64,000 bases of DNA from Tundrisphaera sp051175315 (GTDB lineage: Bacteria; Planctomycetota; Planctomycetia; Isosphaerales; Isosphaeraceae): the NCBI RefSeq assembly GCF_051175315.1, contig NZ_CP195100.1:3844001-3908000 (forward strand), read 5' to 3'. Positions 24,793-33,192 of the stretch are shown piece by piece. Both the position numbers and the translations under genes were made by a program. The notes under the pieces were generated by a model, which did no database searches, was not told the DNA's origin, and saw only the letters and a program-made list of their open reading frames with translations. The number at the start of each line of letters is the position of its first letter. Position 1 is the first letter of the stretch.

Positions 24793-25398
24793 ATGGGATC
24801 GTCGGACATGCCTCGTTCGAAGGCCCCGGGCCTCCGCGACCTGCTCGGGCTGGTCGCCGGCTATGCCCTGGCGGGGTTCCTGCTCCGGCACTGGAAAGCC
24901 GATCGATCGTCGGATCTGGCGATCCAGGTCGGCTTCTGGGGGGCCTACCTCTGGTACGGCCTGGCGATGAGCGGGCCGATCGTGCTCTGGATCTGCCGCC
25001 TCGGGGACGGTGGCGGGATGCCGCCGAGGACGCCGCTGAAGCTCGGTCGGCTGATCGCGGATGTACCGGTCGGCGCCGTGCCCGAACCGGAGCACGCGAG
25101 CATCGCCGCTCCGTCGGATCAGCTCTCGTTCAACGAGTACCTTTGGCTGATCATCGGCGGTTTCTGGGCCACTCTGACCCTGTTCCTCCGCGCGCCGATC
25201 GGATGGGATCTATCGTGGACGATCGTGGCGGCGGTCCCTGGGCTGGCCTGGATGGGTCTGGGCCCCTGGATCGTCCGGTCGATGGTGAAGGGGCCGCCGA
25301 CGCGGAGATGGACCCACACCGTCGCCTCGGCGGTGGTCCTGGGCTGGCCGTTCGCCGCCCTGATGCTCCTTCTCGCCTCCGGGATGTATGGGAATTGA
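24793..25398 (+). CDS. Hypothetical membrane protein
   Basis: A 201-residue protein. ATG 24793 follows GGAGGG by six bases; an upstream GTG (24772) is in frame but lacks a site. Hydrophobic segments include 'LLGLVAGYALAGFLL' near residue 20, 'GAYLWYGLAMSGPIVLWICR' near 50-70, 'YLWLIIGGFWATLTLFL' near 120, 'WTIVAAVPGLAWMGLG' near 145, and a final helix near 180-198. That makes about five membrane spans. No family is recognised. It is divergent from der and is followed by a short hairpin. Confidence 0.7.
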   Translation: MGSSDMPRSKAPGLRDLLGLVAGYALAGFLLRHWKADRSSDLAIQVGFWGAYLWYGLAMSGPIVLWICRLGDGGGMPPRTPLKLGRLIADVPVGAVPEPEHASIAAPSDQLSFNEYLWLIIGGFWATLTLFLRAPIGWDLSWTIVAAVPGLAWMGLGPWIVRSMVKGPPTRRWTHTVASAVVLGWPFAALMLLLASGMYGN

Positions 25399-25403
25399 TG
25401 ACC

Positions 25404-25423
25404 GATCAAGGTTTGGCTTGATC
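25404..25423 (+). terminator. Short hairpin after the membrane protein gene
   Basis: The 7-bp arms gatcaag and cttgatc flank gtttgg, 5 bp after the stop. A weak terminator is possible. Confidence 0.4.
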
Positions 25424-25506
25424 TTGACGCCCGGGCCGATTTACCGCACAACGCCTCCGATCTCGGCGTGGACTGCGCGGTGACGTCCGGCGGAAGGATC
25501 GACGAC

Positions 25507-27264
25507 GTGCGAGACCGACAGATCATGGCGAGTCGGCGATCCGGTCGGGCGGCCGGCCTCCTGATCGGCCTGGTCATCACGCCGGGATGCGTCCAGACGC
25601 CCCCCGAGGCCGACCGTCGAGTCCTGGAAGAGCGCATCGTGGGCGCGGGCCTCGCCCCCCACAAGGAACCCGCCGGGCCGGAGGTGGACACCGCGGTCAG
25701 GCCGGCCCGGGCCGAGGGCCCCGATTCCGCCGCCATCGCGATCGAGCCGTTGAGCCTGGAGCAAGCCCGGGCGATCGCCCTGCGGCAGAGCCCGATCCTG
25801 GCCCAGTCGAATGCCTCGGTCGACATCGCGCTCGGGAATCGGGAGATCGCCGATGCGGGGTTCTATCCCACGATCCAGGGGAACTACGGCTTCCAGGCGT
25901 TCTCGTCGCAAGTGGGATTCACCGGGACCCGGGGCCGCTTCCCGGTCCTGCCGGTGCGCGGCTTCGGCCCGGGAACCCAGGATTTCCACGTCACCGAAGC
26001 CCAGCTCAAATGGACGATCTTCCAGTTCGGCAAGCAGATCACGGCCCATGAGCAGGCGGGTTGGCGGGCCGAGGTCGCGAAGCTCGAACGGGAACGGGCC
26101 TGCCAGACCGTCGGCTACGAGGTCGCCCAGGCCTACTTCCGGATCCTCGAAGCGAAGTCGGACGTGGAGATCGCGGCGCGGGCCGTGGATCGGGCCGAGG
26201 CCTTCGCCAAGGAGGCCGGCGACCTGCTCCGCCGGGGCGTGATCACCCGCGAGGAGGAACTCCGCGCCGAGGCCGGGTTGGCCGGGGTCCGCCAGGTCCG
26301 CGCCGACGCGGTCAGCGCCGAGGAAGTGGCCATCGCCGCCCTGAACCGCGCGATGGGCATCTCGATCAACGCGGACACGCGGGTCGTCGAACGACGCGAG
26401 GCGCCGCAAATGGCCCTGACGCTCGACCAGTGCCTGCGGCTGGCGGTGGCCCACCGGCGTGAGATCCCGGTCGTGTCTCGGGGGATCGCCATCGCCCAGG
26501 GGGACGTGAAGGTCGCGACGGCCGACTTCCTGCCCAGCCTCTCGATCCAGGCCGGATACTCGAACGTGACCGGCACCGGCGTCCAGAACGCGAACGTCGG
26601 GGCCGGCGGGATCTTCGTGTCCCACGACCTGTTCGCCGGCGGGAAGCGGCGCGGGCAGCTCCACGCGGCCGAGGCGGGGGTGAGGTCGGCGGCGGCCCAG
26701 GCCCAGCAGGTCTGCGACGGCATCGCCTTCGAGGTGAACGTGGCCTATCGCGGCCTGGAAGACGCCCGCGAGCGGATCGGGTCGGCGCGGGCGGTGTTCG
26801 AGCAGGCACGCGAGAACACCCGCCTGCTCGCCAGCCGCGCCCGCGCGGGGGATGCCACCCCCGCCGACGTGATCGAGGCCGAGTCGGGCGAGACCCGGTC
26901 GGAGCAGACCTTCCACGCGGCGATCTACCAGTATCAGCGTGCCATCGCCCGGCTCGAATACGCGATCGGCGTCGAACTCCCGGCGACCCCGGGCCGGCTC
27001 CCCGAAGCCGCCTCGCCGGTGGTGAGTGATGACGTCCCGCCCGTCCCCCCGGACGACCCATCGCCGTTCGAGCGTCGATCGACCCCGAATGCGCTCCCGG
27101 GGTTGCCCCCCCCGCCGGGGACCGACGCGGTCGCCCCGATCGAAGGGACCCCGCTGTCGCCGCCCCCATTGCCCGAGGCCCCCGATCGATCGCGATTGTT
27201 CGGCCCGCCCTCGCTGGCCCGCCCGCCCTACGAGTCGTCCTCACCGTTCGGCACCCGGCCCTGA
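25507..27264 (+). CDS. TolC-family outer membrane efflux lipoprotein
   Basis: A 585-residue outer membrane channel protein. GTG 25507 is nine bases after GGAAGG; ATG 25525 is the alternative. A lipoprotein signal ends at 'LVITPGC'. Two OEP repeats follow: the first starts 'LSLEQARAIALRQSPILAQS' and the second 'LTLDQCLRLAVAHRREIPVV'. Each has long coiled-coil helices of the alpha-barrel, such as 'VAQAYFRILEAKSDVEIAAR' and 'AVFEQARENTRLLASRARAG'. The C terminus is a Pro-rich tail of about 85 residues. It is convergent with the MFS/HlyD pair next to it, and together they could form a tripartite EmrAB-TolC-like pump. Confidence 0.88.
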   Translation: MRDRQIMASRRSGRAAGLLIGLVITPGCVQTPPEADRRVLEERIVGAGLAPHKEPAGPEVDTAVRPARAEGPDSAAIAIEPLSLEQARAIALRQSPILAQSNASVDIALGNREIADAGFYPTIQGNYGFQAFSSQVGFTGTRGRFPVLPVRGFGPGTQDFHVTEAQLKWTIFQFGKQITAHEQAGWRAEVAKLERERACQTVGYEVAQAYFRILEAKSDVEIAARAVDRAEAFAKEAGDLLRRGVITREEELRAEAGLAGVRQVRADAVSAEEVAIAALNRAMGISINADTRVVERREAPQMALTLDQCLRLAVAHRREIPVVSRGIAIAQGDVKVATADFLPSLSIQAGYSNVTGTGVQNANVGAGGIFVSHDLFAGGKRRGQLHAAEAGVRSAAAQAQQVCDGIAFEVNVAYRGLEDARERIGSARAVFEQARENTRLLASRARAGDATPADVIEAESGETRSEQTFHAAIYQYQRAIARLEYAIGVELPATPGRLPEAASPVVSDDVPPVPPDDPSPFERRSTPNALPGLPPPPGTDAVAPIEGTPLSPPPLPEAPDRSRLFGPPSLARPPYESSSPFGTRP

Positions 27265-27277
27265 GGGATCGGCGCCT

Positions 27278-28891
27278 TCAGCCTCGTAGCGGGCCGGAGG
27301 CCCCGGGCGGCACGGGTCGGAGGAAGCAGGCCAGGATCACGGCCACCCCCAGCACGGCCGTCAGCATCTGGAAGGCCGACTGATTGGCGAAGACCACCGC
27401 ATGGGCGTGCGTCCAGGAGGCCAGGAGCCGGGAAGCCTGCGCCGGGGCCTCGGCCGGATCGAGGCCGTGGAGCGTGAAATCGTCGATCAGCCGCAGCCGG
27501 ACGTCATCCCATGGGGGCCGGTTCGGCACCAGGCTCTGTCGCATCGCGTCGAAGAGCGCGTCGCCCCGCCTCTCGACGAAGATCCCCATGAGATTGCCGC
27601 CGACGAAGGCCGGCAGGGCCAGCATCAGGTTCTTGATCCCGGAGGATGAGGCGACCTGGGCCGGGCTCATGTCCTCCTGCGAGATGCAGATCAATGGCGA
27701 CGCCACCAGGCCGGCCGACGCCCCCCAGAACGCCATGACGGACGCGATCCAGGTTTTGTCCGTGAACAGGTCCAGCGACGAGAGGATCCAGGTCGCGCCC
27801 ATCATCCCGGAAAGGCCGCCGATCAGGCGCCACTTGCGATCGGCCCGGGTCCCGAATCGGGCCGTCAACGCCAGGCTGGTGGCCATCGCGACGACCGCGG
27901 GCAGCAGGACCAACCCCGTCGTGGTCCTCTGATAGTCGCGGGTCACCGCCATGTACTGGATCAGCGTCCCGATCACGGTGAAGAAGCCGAAATCGGCGAG
28001 GGCCTTGATCACCACGCTCATCGCAAATCGGGTCACGCGGAACAGTCGCAAATCGAGCAGCGGGTGGTCGCAATGCAGTTCATGAGCCACGAACCAGGCG
28101 AACAGGACCAGGCCAACCGCCGAGACCAGCCAGAACTCATTGGAGGTGGACCAACCCCACTTCTGGAACCGGAACAGCCCGAGCATCAGGCAGAGTACCC
28201 ACCCCAGCAGCAGGACGAACCCGCCGAAGTCGAACGGTTCACGCCGTCCCGTTGCCGGCTCATCAGGCTGGAGGAGGTGGAACGTCAGGACCACGCACGC
28301 CGAGGAGACCGGCACGACCGCGTAGAAGATCGTCCGCCATGAGGGAAGGTCGATCAAATAGGCGCTGATGCTCGGCGCCGCGATCCGGCCGAAATAGAGC
28401 CCGAGGACGTACGCCGCGATGGCGCCGTCGCGATGGTCGGGGAATTCGCGCCAGAAGACCGCCAGGACGGTGGTCACCACCATACCGTTGCCCCAGCCCT
28501 GGACGAACCGGGCCACCCCCAGCATTTCCATGTTCGGGGTCATGGCGCAGCCCAGGCTGCCCAGGGTGTAGATGATCAGGCCGATCACGTAGGTAGCCTT
28601 CAGGCCCATGCGGGCCCGCATCCAGGCGATCAGCGACATCCCCGCCACCGACCCGAGCAGGGTGCAGCCCAGGACCCACTGATAGCGGTATCGATCCGAC
28701 GAGAGTTCGTTGACGACCCAGGGGCGGGCCAGGTCGGTAAACGTCGAGGTCATCCCGGCCAGCAGGAGCGTGGGCATGATCGCCGCGACCACCCGGTCCC
28801 GGCACGGGATGCCATGCCAGAGGCGGAGATCGGGCGCAATCGGGTCGTCGGAGCGGGGTTGGATCGGGAGGGCGGCGGAATGGGTCGCCAT
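27278..28891 (-). CDS. MFS drug transporter, DHA2 (EmrB-like) type
   Basis: A 537-residue inner membrane transporter with about 14 hydrophobic segments, the size of the 14-helix DHA2 class. Features include 'LLGSVAGMSLIAWMRARMGL' (motif A region, loop 2-3) and 'GVARFVQGWGNGMVVTTVLA', which resembles motif C/B regions of EmrB. Its ATG shares a base with the TGA of the upstream HlyD gene (TGATG), so the two are coupled. The convergent TolC-like gene ends 13 bp away. Substrate is likely drugs or toxic metabolites by family; this is not testable from sequence. Confidence 0.88.
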   Translation of the reverse strand: MATHSAALPIQPRSDDPIAPDLRLWHGIPCRDRVVAAIMPTLLLAGMTSTFTDLARPWVVNELSSDRYRYQWVLGCTLLGSVAGMSLIAWMRARMGLKATYVIGLIIYTLGSLGCAMTPNMEMLGVARFVQGWGNGMVVTTVLAVFWREFPDHRDGAIAAYVLGLYFGRIAAPSISAYLIDLPSWRTIFYAVVPVSSACVVLTFHLLQPDEPATGRREPFDFGGFVLLLGWVLCLMLGLFRFQKWGWSTSNEFWLVSAVGLVLFAWFVAHELHCDHPLLDLRLFRVTRFAMSVVIKALADFGFFTVIGTLIQYMAVTRDYQRTTTGLVLLPAVVAMATSLALTARFGTRADRKWRLIGGLSGMMGATWILSSLDLFTDKTWIASVMAFWGASAGLVASPLICISQEDMSPAQVASSSGIKNLMLALPAFVGGNLMGIFVERRGDALFDAMRQSLVPNRPPWDDVRLRLIDDFTLHGLDPAEAPAQASRLLASWTHAHAVVFANQSAFQMLTAVLGVAVILACFLRPVPPGASGPLRG

Positions 28892-30333
28892 CAGTGCACC
28901 GCCCCGGGGATCCCGGCGGTCGGGCTGACCCCGAGCCGCCCCCGGTGGCGCTGGCGTTCGGCCTCGGCCTCGGCCCAGGCCGGGTCGCCGGGCCCGTGCG
29001 AAATCGCCACGGTGACCGAGAGGCCGGGGCGGAGCCGGGCCTTGCGCGGGCCGTCGTCGATGGCGATCCGCACCGGGACGCGCTGGGTCACCTTGGTGAA
29101 CTCGCCCGAGGTCACGTCGCGCGGCAGCAGCGAGAAGTTCGCCCCCGTCGCCTGGTTGACCCAGACCACCCGCCCGGTTTGCGTGCCCCGCAAGGCATCG
29201 ACCCAGATGCGGGCCCGGTTGCCGGGCTCGACGCCTTCGAGCCGGTCCTCTTCGAGGTAGGCGGTGATGTAGATCAGTCCCGGATCGTACATGCTGACCA
29301 CCGGTGAGCCGAGCGGGGCGTGGTCGCCCGGGCTCCGGTAGCGGCGCACGATCACGCCGTCGAACGGGGCCACGATCCGGGCATTCTGCCTGCGGGTCGC
29401 GACCATCGCCTCGGCCTTCGCCGCCTGCTCGACCTCGTCGCGGCGGAGCTGGACCTGGCGCTTCTGGACCTCGATTTCCAGGGTGCCCAGTCGGGCCAGC
29501 CGGACCGATTCGGCGGCCTTCTCGGCCGCACGCAATTTCTGATCGAGCGACCGTCGGGCGATCTCGACCTGGGCGCGGTCGGCCTCGGCCCGTTCCACCC
29601 GGGCCCGGGCGGCCTCGACCCTCGCCTGCTCGGTGTGATACTCGCGGGTCACGTCCTGGAGTTTTCGCTCGGGGGCCGACCGCTCCTGGAACAGCTTGGT
29701 GTAGCGTTCGAACTCTTCCTGGGCATGGGTGAGCGCGGCCTGGACCGCCGCCGCCTCGGCGGTCGCCTGGTTCACCGCCTTGTCCACGTCCTGAATGGTC
29801 ATCGTGAGCAGCGCCCGCGACTCGGCGACGGCCGCCTCGGCCGAAGCCTGTTCTTTCTCGGCGACCGCGACCCGGCTCGGATACTCCTGTTCGAGGCGCT
29901 CCAGGGTCGCCTCCTCGAAATGCAACGTCGCCTCCGCCACCCTCCGCTTCGCCTGGACCTCCTCGACGGCCCGGTCCAGGGGGACCGGGTCGATCTCCGC
30001 GAGCAACTGGCCCGCCTTGACCGAATCGTGCTCCTCGACCAGGACCTGGGTCAGGATGCCGGATTCCTGCGGCGCGAGGTGGACGATGTGCGACTCCACG
30101 AACGCATCGTTGGTCATCGACGTCGTGAATCGGTAGTAGGCGCAATCCGCCATCACCGCCAGGCCCACCACGGCCCCGAGGATGCCGATCGACCAGATTC
30201 CCCACCTCGCCCACCGACCTCCGAAGCCCTTCCTGCGAAGGGCGGGGGCGGGCGGTGCGATGAGGGGAGGAGGGATCTCGACCGCCGCCGGCTCGGATTT
30301 CTGCCCGTCCATCCGACCACCTATCGGGACCAT
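28891..30333 (-). CDS. HlyD/EmrA-family membrane fusion protein
   Basis: A 480-residue periplasmic adaptor. A cytoplasmic Pro-rich start is followed by one membrane helix ('IWSIGILGAVVGLAVMADCA', about 47-66). Next comes a biotinyl-lipoyl-like half-motif ('VHLAPQESGILTQVLVEEHD'), then a long coiled-coil hairpin (about residues 120-290, Ala/Glu/Arg-rich). The second lipoyl half ('RIVAPFDGVIVRRYRSPGDH') and beta-barrel strands close the protein. It is coupled to the MFS transporter downstream. A second ATG seven codons inside is also possible as start. The coiled coil is longer than in EmrA, fitting contact with a TolC partner. Confidence 0.9.
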   Translation of the reverse strand: MVPIGGRMDGQKSEPAAVEIPPPLIAPPAPALRRKGFGGRWARWGIWSIGILGAVVGLAVMADCAYYRFTTSMTNDAFVESHIVHLAPQESGILTQVLVEEHDSVKAGQLLAEIDPVPLDRAVEEVQAKRRVAEATLHFEEATLERLEQEYPSRVAVAEKEQASAEAAVAESRALLTMTIQDVDKAVNQATAEAAAVQAALTHAQEEFERYTKLFQERSAPERKLQDVTREYHTEQARVEAARARVERAEADRAQVEIARRSLDQKLRAAEKAAESVRLARLGTLEIEVQKRQVQLRRDEVEQAAKAEAMVATRRQNARIVAPFDGVIVRRYRSPGDHAPLGSPVVSMYDPGLIYITAYLEEDRLEGVEPGNRARIWVDALRGTQTGRVVWVNQATGANFSLLPRDVTSGEFTKVTQRVPVRIAIDDGPRKARLRPGLSVTVAISHGPGDPAWAEAEAERQRHRGRLGVSPTAGIPGAVH

Positions 30334-30509
30334 CGATGAGGATCATCGGCTCGCCGCGCGGCAGGCTCCGAGAGCATCGTAAGCCCCTCCGGCCGAAAAG
30401 CCAGCGAGCCACGGGGCGCGGCGATCCGCCTCGACCCCCCGGAGGGCGTCGGCTACGATGCGCACGAAGATCGTGACCGCCGGATTTCCTGGGCTGGGGA
30501 GGGGCAAGG

Positions 30510-30995
30510 ATGCGGATCGCCAAGAAGGGTGGAGCGGCGCTCCTGGGAGGGGCGGCGATCGTTTCGGGGCTCGCCGTCCTGGGCGTCGCCCTGGCCCGCG
30601 AGGGGGAGGCTGTCCGAGCGGAGCGGGGACGCCTCGACGGCCGATGGGTTGCCACCTCGGTCCGCTCGGTCGCGGGCGAGTTGGACGGGGACGGGGCCGC
30701 TCGGTATGGGCTCGAATTTGCCGGCGGGACGATCGTGGCCCGGGGCCTGGCCGATGTCCCGGAGAGCCGGGGCACCTACCAGCTGGCCCCCGCCGCCCGG
30801 CCCGCCCGGATCGACCTCAAGCTCGAATCCGGGCTGGCCCTGGGAAACTACGCCTTGAACGGGGATGAGCTGGTCGTCTGCCTGAACCCCCTGGACCTGC
30901 CGGAACGGCTGGGCCTGCCCGAGCGCGGTCGCCCCGATCGCCTGGAACCGGACGAGTACCGACTGGTCTACACGTTCCGCAGGCAGCCCCGGTAA
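30510..30995 (+). CDS. TIGR03067-like planctomycete protein, membrane-anchored
   Basis: A 161-residue protein. A hydrophobic N-terminal segment ('ALLGGAAIVSGLAVLGVALA') acts as signal or anchor. The rest follows the lipocalin-like TIGR03067 pattern: 'LDGRWVATSVRSVAGELDGD', then 'FAGGTIVARGLAD', 'GTYQLAPAARPARIDLKLES' and 'GNYALNGDELVVCLNP'. Proteins of this family are numerous in Planctomycetes, often in many copies per genome, and their role is unknown. It is divergent from the HlyD gene and convergent with the SurA-like gene. Confidence 0.75.
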   Translation: MRIAKKGGAALLGGAAIVSGLAVLGVALAREGEAVRAERGRLDGRWVATSVRSVAGELDGDGAARYGLEFAGGTIVARGLADVPESRGTYQLAPAARPARIDLKLESGLALGNYALNGDELVVCLNPLDLPERLGLPERGRPDRLEPDEYRLVYTFRRQPR

Positions 30996-31012
30996 GCGGC
31001 CCCGATGAAACG

Positions 31013-31039
31013 GTCGGGGGCGGCCCAGCCGCCCCCGAC
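31013..31039. terminator. Bidirectional terminator, 12-bp perfect stem
   Basis: The perfect arms gtcgggggcggc and gccgcccccgac flank a 3-nt loop. It lies between the convergent TIGR03067-like gene (ends 30995) and SurA-like gene (ends 31054). Confidence 0.75.
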
Positions 31040-31053
31040 GCCAAGATCACTGA

Positions 31054-32961
31054 TTACTCGGCGGCTTCCGCATCGCGGGTTTCGTCGGGCGGGGTCCAGT
31101 CGGGCTTGAGGCCGGCTTCCTCGCGGAGCCGGGTCATCCCGTCGGTCAGGTTCCTGGTGAGCACGTCGGTGCGGGTCTCGGAATAGAACGAGGAGAGCGA
31201 CCCGTTGGGTCCGAACAGCGTCGCGAAGCTGGCCGGCTCGCGCTGGTTCAGGGTCATGACGTAGTACGTCTTCTTGGGCAGGTCGGGGGCGACGGCCACC
31301 TCGTTGGGCTTCAGCCCGAAGAGGGTGTCGGCCAGCTCCTGGCCGGCGCGGGGGATCTGGGGCAGTTCGTTGGGGGTGGCCGGGCCCCTCTGGAACTGGA
31401 AGTCGCCGGGGAATTGCGGCGGGATCGGCATCCCGGGCCGGAGCTTGGTGATCGACGGGATGTCGATGACCGGCCGGTTCTCGAAGGTCAGGCCCTTGAT
31501 GGTGCCGCCATCCTTCTTGATGGCGGCGGCGAACTCCTCGGCCGCCTTCTGGGCGAGGGGGCGGGCCGCCTCGGCCTTCCAGGCGGCGACGACCTGGGAG
31601 CGGATCTTTTCGAGCGGCTCGACGTGGGCGGGCACGTCCTCGATCCGGCGGCCGAGGTAGCGGCGGCCCAGCACGTCGACCAGTTCGAAGGAATCGAACA
31701 GGGGCAGCTTCGTGTCGAAGGCGATGTCGGCGAACGTCCTGCGGTCGCCCCCCTGGCCGAGCGAGACCTTGGCTTCGGACAGGCGGCCGTTGGCCCGGGC
31801 CCCATCCTTGTCCAGCAGCGGGGTGGTCTCATGCTCGAGGCCATTCTGCTTGGCGACATCCGACAGGTCGGTCGGGGTGGGCAGCTTGGCCCCTTCGACG
31901 GACTCGCCCAGCTTCTTCCGCTCGTTGATGTCGTCCTGGTAGTCGTGATACTTATCCGAGAAGGCGTCGATGACGTCTTCCTTGATCTTGTTAAACTTGT
32001 CGTTGATCTGCTCCTCGGCCAGCTCGCGGGAGCGGGACGAGGCCAGGGTGTCCCGGACGTCAGCGAACGGGACGTAGCGGGCCGGGGTCAGGGCGGGCTC
32101 CCCCTGGAACAGGTCCACGGGCAGTTCATCGTCGACCGGGAAGTCGGCCTTCCTGGACTCATACAGGGCCTTGAGGTCGGCCTCGGTCAGGGTGGCCTTG
32201 ATCGACTCGGCCAGCTTGATGGAGTCGATGGATAGCAGCTCCACCTTGACCCGGCGGGGCTCCTTGAAGGCGGGCTCGGGGCTGTTCGGGTCGGGCAGGC
32301 GATCCTTGCCCCGGTCGTAGAGGGCCTGGACCTGCTCGTCGGTCGGCTCGCCCACCTTGTCGATGAAGGCGTTGACCTCGACCGGGACCACCTTGAAGGA
32401 CGCGCGCTCCGACTGGTCGCGATAGGTCTGGAACACGTCCAGGGGGGTGATGATCGGCGAGACGACGGATTGCTGGGCCTGCTGGATCCGGATCTGGCTG
32501 GCCAGGTCGCCGAGCAGGGCCTCGCCGCCGACCTCGTTGTTGAATTTGCTCAGGATGTATTCGAAGGAAGCGGCGTTCATGGCGCCGTTGGTGACCTTGT
32601 TGAGCCACTCGTTGGCGAACCGGGCATCATTGGGGATGCCGAGCCGATCGGCCTCGTGCTCCAGGATCATGGCGTCCACCAACTCGCGGGTGGAGGTGCC
32701 GCCGAAGTAATTCGCGCCGGCCCGGGGATCGGCCAGGGCGAGGAACCGGTTGGCCCGCTGGCGCTGCTCGTTGATCCGATACAGGTCCATGCGCCGGACC
32801 GGCTTGCCGTAGAGGTCGGCGATGGGCGTGTTCTGGTCCCGCGTGGCGGCGGAATTTCCGCTCCGCGTCAGGGTGTCGGCCAGCACGAACCCGATCATGG
32901 CCAGGATCCCGACGATTGCGATGAGGTTTCGTTGGTGGCGTCTGAAGATCGCGAACGGCAT
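31054..32961 (-). CDS. Membrane-anchored SurA/PpiD-like folding factor
   Basis: A 635-residue protein starting 'MPFAIFRRHQRNL' with one N-terminal membrane helix ('IAIVGILAMIGFVLADTL'). This is the layout of PpiD and other SurA_N-type chaperones. The region after it ('YGKPVRRMDLYRINEQRQRA', 'AMILEHEADRLGIPND') is the helical SurA_N chaperone domain. A clear parvulin catalytic core is not visible; segments near 300-350 and 430-470 could hold degenerate rotamase parts. The C-terminal half is charged and helical. It probably helps fold exported proteins at the cell membrane. Confidence 0.7.
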   Translation of the reverse strand: MPFAIFRRHQRNLIAIVGILAMIGFVLADTLTRSGNSAATRDQNTPIADLYGKPVRRMDLYRINEQRQRANRFLALADPRAGANYFGGTSTRELVDAMILEHEADRLGIPNDARFANEWLNKVTNGAMNAASFEYILSKFNNEVGGEALLGDLASQIRIQQAQQSVVSPIITPLDVFQTYRDQSERASFKVVPVEVNAFIDKVGEPTDEQVQALYDRGKDRLPDPNSPEPAFKEPRRVKVELLSIDSIKLAESIKATLTEADLKALYESRKADFPVDDELPVDLFQGEPALTPARYVPFADVRDTLASSRSRELAEEQINDKFNKIKEDVIDAFSDKYHDYQDDINERKKLGESVEGAKLPTPTDLSDVAKQNGLEHETTPLLDKDGARANGRLSEAKVSLGQGGDRRTFADIAFDTKLPLFDSFELVDVLGRRYLGRRIEDVPAHVEPLEKIRSQVVAAWKAEAARPLAQKAAEEFAAAIKKDGGTIKGLTFENRPVIDIPSITKLRPGMPIPPQFPGDFQFQRGPATPNELPQIPRAGQELADTLFGLKPNEVAVAPDLPKKTYYVMTLNQREPASFATLFGPNGSLSSFYSETRTDVLTRNLTDGMTRLREEAGLKPDWTPPDETRDAEAAE

Positions 32962-33016
32962 GATGTTCCTCGGGCTCGAAGCCGGTCCGGCGGGGGGGTC
33001 GGCCTGGCTCGCCCCC

Positions 33017-33045
33017 TTGACACGACTTGGTACGCTAGCTAATTG
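33017..33045 (+). promoter_or_regulatory. Possible topA promoter
   Basis: A consensus TTGACA (33017-33022) is followed after 17 bp by TAATTG. It lies in the divergent region between the SurA-like gene and topA, 148 bp before the topA GTG. The -10 box is weak. Confidence 0.4.
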
Positions 33046-33192
33046 AAAGGCTCGGCCTCCAAGTCGCCGGCCCAAACCGTAGTGTATCAGTTGGCGTCGG
33101 AAGAACAACGGCAAAGGACCGCCCCGCGAGGGCGTCGATCACGGTTGATCGGCGACCGAAGCGGAGGTTCCGGAGCAGGATAGGAAGATATC

